Position numbers and translations under genes: made by a program. Under the pieces are notes generated by a model, which was not told the origin of the DNA, searched no databases, and was given only the letters and a program-made list of their open reading frames with translations. This document shows, piece after piece, positions 10,817 to 22,905 of a stretch of 64,000 nucleotides of DNA. Origin of the DNA: Dryomyza anilis (lineage: Eukaryota; Arthropoda; Insecta; Diptera; Dryomyzidae); contig OX638133.1 in assembly GCA_951804985.1 (NCBI GenBank), positions 1,446,501-1,510,500 of the forward strand, read 5' to 3'. Numbering within the stretch: position 1 is the first letter of the stretch; each line of letters starts with the position of its first letter.

Positions 10817-13720
10817 CTTGGCGCTAGAGTCGTGCTGCCTCGGGAGATGATGAGCTGGCTGATGATGATGCTGGTGATGATGACAGCAACGCGACACTCT
10901 GTTGGTGGTACGAGCGGAAGGAGACACAAAAGACTGGAGGATGGGTCTAGCTGACGGCGCCTTTGGACTTCGTTTACATGGAAATATTAAGGCGTCTGTG
11001 CTCGTTGCTGAATTGAGTACTACGAAGCGTCTTCAATTCTTCGTCTCTTGTGTGGTGCATCTGGTTTGGTGGCAGCCTGACTGATACCACACTAACCGGA
11101 AGCGCGTCTTCGTCTGACGGATGGATTTCGCTACTTGGTTACGTTGCGTTGTTGGCCGGGCACGATGGTATCGTTATGAATCCAAATGCAATTCTCGTCC
11201 AATGAGCAGTCGTCCGAGTGCAGAGTTAAACGAATGCAAATGTGGAACTGCCCGCTCACAGACAGCCTCTGTTTGTCGTGGTGATTTTCGTTTAGTTTTT
11301 CCGATTAATTATTTTTTTTCTCGAGGATACTAAAGATTGGAAAAAATATCTTCAAAGTTATGTGCTGATTTGATTTTGCTAAGGCGAAGGCACCGAAATG
11401 AAAATTTAGTAAAAAAAGGACGAAAAACAATTCACTCTTGTTGAAGTCGCTTCACACACATGATTTCATGCTTTTGGCTATTCAACTTTATGCTTTTTTT
11501 ATGCGTTGTTCTTCTATATAATATAAAATATTGTTCTTGTTGTTGTTGCTCTAGTGTAGTAGTACTCTACGCGTTGGAAACTTCGAGGGACCTCCGTGTG
11601 CGTTCGCGGTTCTACATCAACTCAGCGAAGTTTTGGCTGCGATTTCAGTTAAAAGCATTCCATGAGATACGTGGAGCAAGTCTGCAATTGTGAGAGACAC
11701 AGTACTTACAGCAGGAGCAACAGTAAAAACAACAACAACAAATACGAGTCGAGTATCATACACGCAATTGCGAAATTTTGGGGGTTGGAATTAGTGTGTT
11801 GGGGAGTACTCGAAAGAGACGACCCGATTTGGTATCGAGTACCACGGTTTATTTTTTGAACAAGTAATTTTTGAATGGAAACTAAGATCGAATGAAAATT
11901 AAGACTGGTCTTATTTTTATTATTCATAAAAACGATGTATTTTTTAATGTTTTAAGTTTTTTGATTATTTCGTCATTCGATCGAAATAAAAAAATAGTTT
12001 TGCTGTTCCTGACCATTTCCTGACTTTGATTTCTCAATACAAAATAAAATATTTTTAATCGAATTTGAACCGTTAAAATAATATCAGACGGAATCCCATT
12101 GAATTTTGATGCCTTATATTATAATTGCGATCGAAAGTTCATTTCGATGTATTCCTTGAATAGTATCCTATTCAAAATAATAATCAATTCTGGTGTCAAT
12201 AATCATTTTAAATTTTTTAGAATTCAATTTTATAATTTTTCATGTTGTTCGTCAATTTTACAAGAAAAACGACTAGGAATGGCAATTCCGTGAATGAACA
12301 ATGGTCCGGAATTGACATCAATATGTTCAATATTTTTTCAATTACAAATCTAGAATTACATCAAATTTCATATTCAGAATTTCAAGAGTGAAAATTATCA
12401 GGATTGACATTCCTGACAACGACGAATCTATTTTTCTAGTTTATACATTTTTTTATTTCACTAAAAAATTTAAAATTGCAAACATTTTCTATTTTCATGA
12501 TAGTTCTAACTTTTCACAAGAAATGCCAATAGAATTTCGTTTGAATTCGATTTATTTTGTATTGAATTATGGAATTCTGAAACAGCCAAAAACAAATCTA
12601 CACAAATTGAAACGTAGAACATCCATGATGTTTTGTATTTTTAATGCCGAGTTTTTCAAATGACGAGAAATGCTATAAATATTTGCTAAATGTAGAAGGT
12701 TTTATTTGAATTTTTGTGTTGTTTATACGAAAAACTTTAAATTTAGCTTAGGAATTAATAAGAAAATAGTTTTTGAACAAGGAAACATTTAATTATTTCA
12801 TTTTGTTTCTCAAATAAATAACATTTTACAACTTTGTATGGACATTTTCATACGGAAATTTAAAAAAATAATGGTTTTTCAAAAATGTTAAATTGAAATT
12901 TATAACCGCATCTTTAAACTGGTAACCATTTGAATCTAGTGAATACCTGCTCTGGCTCTTCTTATGCTGAGAGATTCAACTGCGCTTGACTCATGGCACT
13001 TCATGAGACAAACATAAACAGAACCTTCCACAATGGCACTGAAACTGAAGCCTGATGCTTTGAGTTACGCTATACAAGTCAACAACAACAACGTTTAGCT
13101 CATGTAGCTGGGCCAGAGTTGCGACGAGGTGTGTGTCCTCGACAGCAAGTGTACTCCTCGGCTTCAGTGGGACGGGATGGAACAGGGACAGGACTGTTTC
13201 AGCGTATATGCGATTGGACTCTTTTTTCTTTTGCACCTTCTTTTGTATCTATGTCTGGACTTCACCACAAAGCCATTTTTTCTTATTTTATTTTTGAAAT
13301 TCGTTGCGGATTCAGTGGTCTATACGCATGTTTTGGATTTGCCTTGAAGGTAAACAAAAACACGGAGCTTTGCGAAAGCTCCCTCCATGGACTGCTGCCA
13401 GATGCCAGAAGACTTTGCGCTTGCAGAAAGTTGACTGCAGAAAAATGCGCAACTGGTAATAAATGTAGAATGGACACAAATCATGTTGGTTTTCAAAATC
13501 GATACCCTTTTTATAGTTTGTACCATTTTGAATACGCACCACATAAATCACATAATTATTGCACTGAATTTAATTTATCTTTAATCCACTTAATTTCGAA
13601 TCACTTAACATTTATTTATTTGTCAAATTTAGCGCAACCAGCAGCTGATTTTGACATTTTGACAGCATACAATAAATGCTGCATATTTTTAGGCAGACTG
13701 CAATTTGAACACCGCTGTTT
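10817..13720. other. Upstream region of tun; promoter not pinpointed
   Basis: The stretch 10817-11700 is relatively GC-rich and should hold the tun 5'UTR and promoter on the minus strand. An Inr-like TCAGTC (minus strand, 11084-11079) has no DPE at +28. The stretch 11900-12950 is AT-rich with nothing recognised. A plus-strand 212-residue open frame at 13119-13757 has no recognisable domain and runs into a tandem repeat; I do not call it a gene. Confidence 0.4.
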
Positions 13721-13724
13721 CTGC

Positions 13725-13784
13725 AGGGCCCGCTTAATTCTGCAAGGGCCCGCTTAATTCTGCAAGGGCCCGCTTAATTCTGCA
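13725..13784. repeat. Tandem repeat, three 20-bp units
   Basis: Three essentially perfect copies of GGGCCCGCTTAATTCTGCAA lie head to tail. They sit at the left border of the larger duplication described next. Confidence 0.9.
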
Positions 13785-13834
13785 AATTCGCCAAACGTCA
13801 AACACCGAAAAAAAAATATTCAGTTGAAAAATGT

Positions 13835-15826
13835 TGGTCGACGGGGAGGGTTGACGATTGACTAATGGCGCGGCCGACAAATAGTCGACAAAAACAACAT
13901 GAGGAACTCTGCTGTTTGTCCAGCGCCACAAATGAATTTAAAATGGCTGGTTTCTTGGAAGGAAGCGACTTATCTGAGAAGCATGTTTGGCCACCTAGAT
14001 TCTTGACTCGGACGATTTTTAAAATTTGTTGTGCATTGTGCAGGAAGAGAGCCGAATGATCTGGACGTTGTTTTGCATTGCATTTGATATGTCCAGTAAT
14101 GCGACGGGAGCTGGTGTCGAGTCTGGTGGTTTAAAAGGTCTTCTGTCTCATCGCTAAGCTCGCAGGATTCTCTACCAATTTTATAAATTGCTGACCAATT
14201 CCACGCCAATTGTAGTTCGTTGGGACGGGACATTGCATGTGACAATGCATCACTTCATTCGTCTAAGCACTAGGGCTCGCGGAACTCTGCAAGGGCTGGC
14301 TGCTGTTGCTGTTTAAAAAATGGTTCGACAGGGAAGGATTGACTAAAACGAACAAGAAACAGACATGAATTGGTTGTGTTTCCTTTGAGAGCGGCTGCGG
14401 CACTTCTTTCTGCGGCACTTCTTTCTGCGGCAACGGGAACATTCCAAGATTCCTCTAGTGACTATTTCTCCCCTCCTCGCTGGTTTGTCTGCCTTAACAT
14501 TTATCCACCATGTTTATATTTGGGAATCAGAACCACAAATGTAAAATGTAATCAATAATAGTTTGCATGTTTCTTGGAAGGAGGCGACACGTCCGAAGCA
14601 TCTTCCTGGCCACCTAGATTTTTGACTCTGACGATTTTTAAAATATTTCATTTATAAACAATGAATGACAGGCAGAAAGTAGAGATGGGCGCGTGTCTGT
14701 TTTTGATGGCACGGGCACGCCGATACGTGACACGCACGAGCCCGACAAGTAAAATTACAGGCACGCACGAGAAGCACAATAAAGCGCGGGGTTTTAAAAG
14801 ACACGAAGAAACACGGAAAAACAAGACAAAATACGACAAAACACGAAAAACGCACGGAAAAACATGAAACATGAATCGTTATTAAAAATGTGTTGAACGG
14901 GAACTGGAATCGAAACATATATATTTATTTCTGGTTGGAATCGGTACCGCTATTTTAAAAATATCGGAACCGGAACAGATATTATAGTCCCTGTCAGGCT
15001 ACGCAAAGAACCGGAATCGGAACCGTTATAAAAAAATATGGAACCGGAATCGAAACAACAATTTCAAAAATCTTCGAAATCGAACCGGAACCGATATTCC
15101 AATAGGTTTTAGTCCCTGTCATAAATAATTCAAAAATTAAGTTTGATACTGTTTTATTTTCTTAAATCCATAAGTAAAACTAAAACAACAGATTTTTAAG
15201 AAAAGGCTAAAATACACGAAATTTTTATTTTCTGAAGCTGAAAGGTTTTTTTTTTAAATTGGGGTAGAAAACTATAAAAAAATATTTAATGGGCGCGTGC
15301 CTGATTTTGGAGGCACGACAGCAACTAGCACGCACGAACTCAGATTTTCGGGCGTGACACGAAAAAAGCACGGCACACGCCCATCTCTAGCAGAAATGAA
15401 CTGGACATCGTTTTGTCCAGTAATGCTGCGACGGGAGCTGGTGCCGAGTCATTGACTGATTTAAAAGCGGCCCTTTTTTACGTCTGGTGGTTTAAAAGGT
15501 CGTCTGTCAGTCTCGTTACCAAGCTCACACGATTCCTCGCCGCAGGTTCCAATTTGTATGTTGTCATAAATGTCCACCAATGCAATAACAAATAAAGAGA
15601 TTTTAATAATCAGAGAATTGAATTTCTTTTTTTTCGAAATCAACTTTTTTTATTATTTCTACAAATTTTAGAAATAGCTGGCTGGTCAATTCAAACGCCA
15701 ATTTTTAAACTGCTCATTTTGAACTGTTCCTCAATCTTGTCGGCCTCCATTTTGGCAAAAGCCAAAACGGTTCGCGAGGAAGGGGCATTGTGACAATGCA
15801 ACATTTCTTTCGCCAAAGCACAACCA
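13835..15826. repeat. Diverged tandem duplication, second copy interrupted by an insertion
   Basis: Copy A (about 13835-14272) recurs as copy B (about 14322-15826). Matching landmarks in order are a GTCGAC-GGGAGGG-TTGAC block (13836, 14322), TTTCTTGGAAGGA with GGCCACCTAGATT (13951, 14569), TCCAGTAATGC with GACGGGAGCTGGTG (14092, 15416), GGTGGTTTAAAAGGTC (14125, 15486), and a block with GTGACAATGCA and AAGCAC (14238, 15789). Copy B is longer because of the 14680-15389 insertion and AT-rich DNA. It is probably an old mobile or satellite-like unit; no protein is evident. Confidence 0.6.
14680..15389. mobile_element. hAT-like non-autonomous DNA transposon (710 bp)
   Basis: The terminal inverted repeats are TAGAGATGGGCGCGTG at the left and CACACGCCCATCTCTA at the right. 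The element is flanked by near-identical 8-bp direct repeats, GCAGAAAG (14672-14679) and GCAGAAAT (15390-15397). An 8-bp target duplication and a TAGAGATGGG end are typical of insect hAT elements. Subterminal CACG/CGTG words abound, and there is no transposase frame. It inserted into copy B of the local duplication, so it is younger than that duplication. Confidence 0.75.
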
Positions 15827-16379
15827 CTTGCAACGCTACGATCGAACACAAACATCAAGGTGCGCACAAAGACGGATCCACGACTATTCTAACTATCGAA
15901 CAGTTTGATGATGACGCCCCATCTGTAATTAATAAAAGGGTTAGTCGCAGATCGTTGAACGAACGAATAACGAATTTCAACACAAAATATTTCACTCATC
16001 TATAGCCTTCGCGTTTGAGCCAACACTGCATTAGGCTCCAACCAAATGCTGCCATCTGCAGTTCAACCAAACAAAAATACCTTTTACTCCAAATGTTAAT
16101 CACCATCTAAAATCTGAAGGCACGGATAATATTGCAGTATTTCGCTCGTCGAAGCAACGCCATAATGTCGCTGCCCACAACAACTACGAGCAAAAATTTA
16201 TTTGTATGGTTAAGATGTAATCCCTCCGCCTTCTGTGTGTTGTGCGTCTGTTCCACATGCCAAAGATTTATTTTAGGAAAATCAATTATCAAATTATATA
16301 TTGAACTTACCTGCAGAAACTCCAAGTCATCTCCACCACGACGTGAGCCTCTCAGCGGGTCTCCCATCGATGGTGTCTA

Positions 16380-16610
16380 AATTTGGTCTGTTGCCGCCAC
16401 ACAAAGGCGTCGCTGTAGATGTGCCTGTTAAAAAATTCCAAATGAGTCTGCACCAGGTGATTTGGAACTTAGCTCTTTTAAAGCGGGTCTCTATCGGTGG
16501 TCGTTGCTGTTTGTTGAAGTTCAAGTGAATCTATGGGTCTCCATCGATGCTGCCACATAAAGGCGTCGCTGTTGTAGATGTACCAGGTGATTAGGAACTT
16601 AGCTCTCCAC
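16380..16610. repeat. Imperfect direct repeat pair
   Basis: The segment about 16390-16478 recurs in shorter form at 16548-16606. Shared words are AAAGGCGTCGCTGT, GTAGATGT, CACCAGGTGATT/ACCAGGTGATT and GGAACTTAGCTCT, and ATCGATGGTGTC/ACCGATGGTGTC appears nearby. No coding function is seen. Confidence 0.6.
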
Positions 16611-17229
16611 CGATGGTGTCGCTTTGACCAGTTGTGTAAATAGTCCATCTGCCCATCGCCCCACGCCCATTGCGCCTGGTCCTGGAGTTGTTTTGACATT
16701 TGGCAGTGCAGTTGCCAACACAAAATTTTAATAATGATCTGAATCTGCAAATTTGTCTGAATTCTGCAACGTTGCCAGTAACAAAGTATTAAAATTTTAA
16801 AAAATTTGTTTTATAAATTTTTCATTTTCGATTTGGAGAATTTTCAGCGAAACACGAATATGTTGCGATAATGGCACGTTTTCGGTACGTTTCAATCGTA
16901 CTTTAACAAATTATATACTCAGTTTAAAATACGATACAATGACACGTTTTCGGCACGTCAAAACGGATGTTCAACTGATTCGAATACGTTGTTTCCGGAC
17001 ATGTTCCCGGATTCAGAAATCGGCACGTTTCCGGAATATGATTCCGTTTTGCTGTACAAATAAAGGAACATAAGCAGAACGAATTGTTTCTTCTTGTTCA
17101 TGCCCAAATATGCTTTCTTCAACAAGAGACATACTATTCTACAGAGTTCTTGCTTTATTGTTTCTATCAGTTGTATTTCCTTAAGAATCCCTAGCACCCT
17201 AAGTAGCCAATTTAATTAAAATTCGAACA

Positions 17230-18410
17230 GGACAAGGAGGAGGAGGTGGAGCAGGGAGCCGAAATGCAGGAGAATGCCAACGAAATTGCCGAAGAATATA
17301 GCGTTGAACATGTCGGTGGACAAAGAAATCCAAGAACAAAGTGCCAAGGAGACTAATGCTGAAGATCCGGAGTTTTCACGGGTGACAGGATTGGACCTGA
17401 CCCTTGAGACTGAGGAGGTAACAGGGGGAACTAGTCGGTTATCCTACCTGGACATTATAATAACATGCGGAGGGGCAAAATATCGATTGTCGACATATCG
17501 AAAAACTATCATGTTCCACATGGATAATACACTATCTATTCAAGATAAGATTGCGTGGAAGGAACTGGTCCTCCGTGAGTTCATATTACGCGTCTTGCAA
17601 AGGATCAGCAATTGCTATCTAGAGGAGAATTTGACCCATCTAGAGGTGATGTTTAAGGACAACAGCTATTCCCTAGTGTTGTATTTCTTAAGACGTTGGA
17701 GGCCGAACTGGTCAGTATACAGGGACAAGAGGCCCAGAATGTAGATACGGTCGAAGATAATGTGGAGTGGTGGATTATTTTGTGCAAAATTATGGGGCGA
17801 TTCCGACACCTAAAACATCACATAGCCCGTACCCAGAGTGGTGCCATCATAAACACACAAAAGAGTCTGCACACTTATGGCTTCAATTATGCGACGCGCT
17901 ATTGCTGTGAGGAGGTGGTATCCGTTATTAACAGCATAAACCAAGAACATGGACTTGGCCGACCCACCTTTAACGGTGTTTCAGGGGCTGCGGATGCCAT
18001 TAACTACTAATGATGATGTCCCCATCACCTGTACTCGTCCCCGGGGAAGGGTACAAGCTCACTTCGTGCAATGCGACAATTGCGAACATGCCTTTCTGCT
18101 ATCCGGAGAAGGTCCAGCACCTGAAGGTGCGGTAGGAGTAATGAGCCAGATATCCTACCTGGATATCTTAATAACCCACGGAGGGGCAAAATATCGATTA
18201 TCTACATTGCGAAAAACCTTCTGTTCTACACGGCTAATCCATTATCTCTCACAAGATAATATAGCGTGGAAGGAGCAGGCCCTGCTTGGGTTCATCATGC
18301 GCGTCCTGCAGCGGACTTGCAATAGATACCTGGAGGAAGACCTAGACCATCTAGAGAAGTTATCCAATCATGATGTATGGGAGCATATTTCTCAAAATAT
18401 TGGTAGCTGA
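17230..18410 (+). pseudogene. Broken, duplicated reverse-transcriptase-like remnant (Penelope-like?)
   Basis: Open pieces at 17274-17744, 17696-18010 and 17949-18410 are linked by frameshifts. About 17434-17650 and 18146-18360 are diverged copies of one another, some 710 bp apart. Each encodes YLDIxIT, then GGAKYRLST and RKT, a K/N-IAWKE stretch, RVLQR and a YLEExLxHLE segment. In the first copy this follows LTLETEE and leads to KDNSYS. The order of an F/LT-E-E strand, [FY]LD, a Y-x-K region and an N-x-Y-near-end motif resembles the end of the palm and the thumb of Penelope-like reverse transcriptases. No YxDD catalytic box or GIY-YIG domain is visible, so it is dead if it is an RT. The family call is tentative; coding origin is better supported than the family. 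Confidence 0.4.
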
Positions 18411-18934
18411 CCTAGTCAGCATACAAAAACAAATGTCATGCCCCTTCGGCATGATAGTGACGATATGATCTTGTTCTTGCAATACGATTCTTGTTCTTGC
18501 TGCAAGAATCTTGCAAAATTTTACTTTTTAAATTTTAAATAAAAGATAAATATTTTCAACTACATACTAAATATGAAAAGGAATAGAATTTGAACACTAA
18601 TTCTATTAAGGTTACTTATTTTCCATGTCTTCAACACAAAATTAATTACTATTTTATTACTACAGGAACTAAAAATCCAATTACATAAAAATTTGAATTA
18701 TATTTTAACAAAAATTAAAAATAATAAAAATAGTATAAATAAAGTCAAAATCTCAAGGCCACTATAAATTGTACATAAAAATACATCAAAATACATATTT
18801 CGTATTCTGTTTTCATCAGAGATTGCGAAAAACCGTTCGCTACACGTACCATATGTCAAGAGAACACCTACACTATCTTTGCGAACACAAACACTACAAA
18901 GCGAACACTAACAGAAAGAAGAAGTTTACAAAAA

Positions 18935-19175
18935 ATTCGAATTTTTAGTAAAAACTTCCATTTCTGAATGAGAATTTGAATTTTTCGTAAAAATTCGAAT
19001 GGTTGGTGAAAATTCGAATGGTTGGTGAAAATTCAAATCGAAAAAAGTCGAATTTTAAATGAAAATTAAAATTTTCAGTGAAAATTTGAATTTTAGTGCA
19101 AATTCAAAATTTTAATGAAAATTTGAGTTTTAGTGAAAATTTATCGAAAATTCTAATTTTCAGTGAATATTAAAA
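18935..19175. repeat. Degenerate short tandem repeat (GAAAATT words)
   Basis: Units of roughly 20 bp based on TGAAAATTCGAATGGTTGG drift into TGAAAATT(C/T)GAATTTTAG variants. The best-preserved pair is at about 18999-19035. Confidence 0.6.
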
Positions 19176-21839
19176 CTTTTTGTAACACTCAAAAATAGCA
19201 CTTATTTAAGAATAATAAAAGAGTTAAAAAGTTAAATCAAGTTAACTGGAAATTTTCTGTTTAAGACTATCGGGATAAAAAACTGAAATCTCGAAGTTTT
19301 GGGATCGTGGGATTGGAAGCCCTCGTTGGTACGTATTCCATACGATAAGATTTATGTTCAAATAAACTTGTAAAATTTACTAAGTACTGCACTTGGCCGC
19401 TTTTTGCACCAAACCCTATTTGCGATTTCAATATACCCCAATAACGCAATTTTAATCGCAATGTCATTAAATATTTGTTATCATCAATAAACACGGTTTT
19501 GTGTTTTGCTAAATACTGCATCAATTCCTTATGTACGATGTGAAAAATGTGTTCACAAAACAAAACAAATTGATTTAACCGATAAAAGAGGCTTATCAGA
19601 ATCAGAACATTGAAAACACTGTTGCAATTGTTGTTTCAACATGTGTGAGAGTAAATCATTCGATGTTGACTTTGCCTATATTTGTTAATTTTAGGTTATA
19701 CGGATTCCCTGGAAATTTTTTTTATGGACGTGCAATTTTGTTTAAATGCGTTGCACGAATCGTTTATGATTGAGGTTAGTCGGTTAGTCACAGTGAGAAT
19801 CTGATTAGCGTTCATTTTATCAAATATCAAACCGATTATTTAGTGATTAGGCAATCGCAATTTTATTTCTTAGTTTTGAAAGCTTCCACAATAAAAATCA
19901 TTAACAATTTTATTTAAGGAAATATTTTTCTAATCTAATTATCATCAATACAATTCTTAACACAGTGCGACACAATTTGTAAATAAATGAAAAAAAATAT
20001 ATTTTTTGTAATTTATATTCGTGGCAAATAAATAAATAACACCGATTTGGAATTTTTGGAAAAATGTGATGTGAATTAAATAAAAAAGATTTTTATAGAA
20101 TAGTTGGTACCTTCAAATCATTTAATAATACCCAACAAAACGAGAAAAATTTTGCCATGGACATAGTGATGCGCACGAGCGAGAATTAGGGCAATTCGAT
20201 CTCGTATAAAAAAATTATCTCGATCTCGAATCTGTTGACTGTTTACTTTATAAATAAACATAGTGTGACCTTCTGATTCGATGTCCGTTGTCTATGTCTC
20301 TGTCATCTTGTTGGTATAGAAAATGGGCATGATCGGTCGATTATGACCTAATACCCTGTCATGATGATCAAATAACTCATCAACCGGTGAATTTTACTTT
20401 ATACCGGCCGTTTTTTGTAAAAGCCCCTTGAATTTATGGATATAATGTTATTCTCGCGAACTGATGCCATAAACGAACAAATTATACGATCCAACAAGAT
20501 TACAAGATTGCAGTAATTTTTTGGATTCGTAAAACGTGGGCACCTCTGGACCTCTTAAATGGTAACCGCAAATGTGTAGGTTTTTTTTATAGACATACTA
20601 TAACTTTTATAATTCTTACTAACTGCATTACCAAATTTACTATCATTACTATCAAAATTTCCCTACTTCAAAATTGTGACCTAATATTCCTTGCCATTTT
20701 AATATTGATGAAAACGAATAAAAATCATAGTACATTAATGAAATTTGTTTTGTAATGCATATTCTCATTAAACGAAATTCGATCGGTTGCATAAAAAAAT
20801 AAGAAGCAGTTCAATTATATTTGTCGGATATTAATTTTTTATTTCAATTTTCGTACAAATTAATAAATGGCCAATAAATTGTAAAATACAACGAAGGAAT
20901 ATGAGCCGAAAGCCGTCTAACGATTTCGTGCTTCGGTACAGGCCCCAACTTCATCAGGATTGCACCAAGTCCGTAGAGTATGGCTGGCCTCCATCGTCGG
21001 TAATGAGACTAGAAATCTATGTGATCATAGGATCATAGCAATAGGCCAACACAAATTTCAAACATAGAAAAGTTCTGTAGATAGATTTTGAGAAACCAGT
21101 AGTGGTGTATGGAGCAAACCAATTCTAAGGATATAGAAGAATAAAAAAAACAAAATGCGGTTGTTTTTCGCTTTTCTCAATTGTCAAGACTAATTATAAT
21201 ATTCCGACAAATACTATTATTCCAATATGTTTTTAAGGTATTTGAATCAAAACTTTTAAAAATATTGATTTTTTTTATACTTTTTTTGGACGACTTTTAT
21301 AGCTTTTAAGATCTAATGATAAATAAGAAAATCATTTATGGTTCTCTAGAACATAGTTCAATCTAACGATAAAAATTACTTAAATTTTTTTTTGGTATCC
21401 ATTTTTCAAATATGCCCTATCAACACAGTTTCCGTAAAAACTGATTAAATTTACTGAAAAATAGTCGTTTGTACTCGAATTTTTTTCAAAACGCTACGTA
21501 ATAGAAAATAACTGAGGATGCAATAAGAATAAGGGGATATTCCATTTTAAATAAACGAAAAAATAAGATATTTAAACATCATCCTCTTTTGTTTGAGTGT
21601 TCTCTCATATTAAACTAAGAAATATGCAAAATTTTAAACCTCTACCTTCTATGGTTCCCGAAATATGGCGGCTTTAAAAGTGAAAAAATGTGTAAAAACT
21701 CACGAAGGTGGGTTAACCTAATTGCATTTATCTGAAAAACTGGTTTACGTACACGGTCAATTGAGATATCATTTAAAAGGTATAAAGATGGTCTTTAATT
21801 GAATCCAAAGGTTTAAGGTCATTATCACATGACTTACAT
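19176..21839. other. AT-rich intergenic DNA
   Basis: No gene that I can support. A 98-residue minus-strand frame at 19267-19563 has no recognisable domain. The remainder is AT-rich with homopolymers. Confidence 0.5.
20270..20700 (+). mobile_element. Degraded fragment of the DINE-1-associated repeat family
   Basis: AAAATGGGCATGAT, TTTACTTTATACCGGCCG, ATTCTTACTAACT and CTATCAAAATTT occur in the same order as in the fragment within T2 intron 5 (41700-41890), with part of the core region before them. Confidence 0.5.
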
Positions 21840-22905
21840 TTTGGAATGATTTTTCTCAAAAACCCATATTTTTAAAATTTTCCAAAAAATATATGTTAAT
21901 GCTGATTTCCTTCTTAAAAATTGTTTTAAATTTCATAGCTGTATTTGCATAGGTTTCTGAGTTAAAAATAAAAATGTGAAATCAAGTCAAATTTTTAAAT
22001 GTTATTTGAATTTTGTTTTTGAAGATAAAACCAGTTGGGAAGGTTAGATCACATGGGAAATTTTAAAGTAGGTGTAATTATGATAGTTAGGATTATCAAA
22101 ATTATAGTCGGTCTAAGCCGACTATAAATACCCTACACATATGTGTGGTTACCATTCAAAGTGAAATATAGGTCACCAGGGTATACGAATCCTGAAAATA
22201 ACTACAAACATTCAATCGCTGAAGAATTTCCATTCATTTGATACCCATATTTACAAATGGGTAGGTGTACCGAATTTCGATTTTTTTTTTTGTGAACCAC
22301 AAGTCTTTTCGCCGGAAAACATTATTATCATGTATTTGAGCATGATATCAATATATATTTGACCAAAAAAGTTTACCTAAGCACGTATACATAAAAATTG
22401 ATCTTTATATGTACATTTTATATGAGGTATTTGAACATAAGTGGTCGGATCATAGGTCACAATGGACCGATCTCGCCAATTTTTTCGCACATACAGCGTA
22501 GGTATATTAGTAATCTAAGTTATAAGTTTCATTTATCTAGCTCTTCAATTTTAAAAGTCTTAGGGATTTCAACAGACAGACAGACAGACAGACGGACAGA
22601 CAGACGGACAGACTCAGGAGGTCATGCTGATCAAGAATATATATACTTTTCCATACCGGAGATGCTTCCTTCTGGGTGTTACAAACGGCGTACCAAACTG
22701 AATATACCCTTTCACTCTTAGCGTAGGGTATAAAAATCAAATAAGATTTTATAAATAAATTTCTATTTACTTTCACATTTTTGTTAATAACTCATGAACC
22801 GAAAGGAGTACACCAATAAAATTTGCCAGACATGTCAAGAAGAAAATCTGCAAAAATATAAATTTATTTTTAATATTTAAAAATATGGGTTTTTGAGATA
22901 TAACG
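21840..22905. repeat. Inverted-repeat element split by a nested DINE-1-like insertion
   Basis: The left arm (about 21840-21985), with TCTCAAAAACCCATATTTTT and TGAGTTAAAAATAAAAATGT, is inverted in the right arm (about 22765-22905). Their loop is almost wholly occupied by the complete repeat at 22027-22738, so that repeat inserted into an older inverted-repeat element. Confidence 0.55.
22027..22738 (+). mobile_element. DINE-1/mini-me-like element, copy 1 (full length)
   Basis: This ~710-bp repeat is shared with 30436-31145 (inverted) and 35531-36243. It begins AAAACCAGTTGGGAAGG and carries a hairpin around GTCGGTCTAAGCCGAC. It then has a (GACA)n/(GTCY)n run, a conserved core with CAGGAGGTCATGCTGATCAA and a short (TA)n. 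It ends with CCTTTCACTCTTAGCGTAGG and GTATAAA. The pairing of (TA)n and (GTCY)n around a core of about 33 bp matches the published dipteran mini-me/DINE-1 layout. It is non-autonomous, with no protein. Probable Helentron relative. Confidence 0.7.

Noticed and set aside
13119..13757. 212-residue plus-strand open frame
   Set aside because: No recognisable domain, mixed fly-unlike composition, overlaps the 20-bp tandem repeat at its end, and other frames of the same stretch are equally open.
19267..19563. 98-residue minus-strand open frame
   Set aside because: No recognisable family, no promoter or splice context, and AT-rich repeat surroundings.
22398..22721. 107-residue plus-strand open frame with a TDRQTDRRTD run
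   Set aside because: The run is simply the (GACA)n microsatellite core of the DINE-1-like element.
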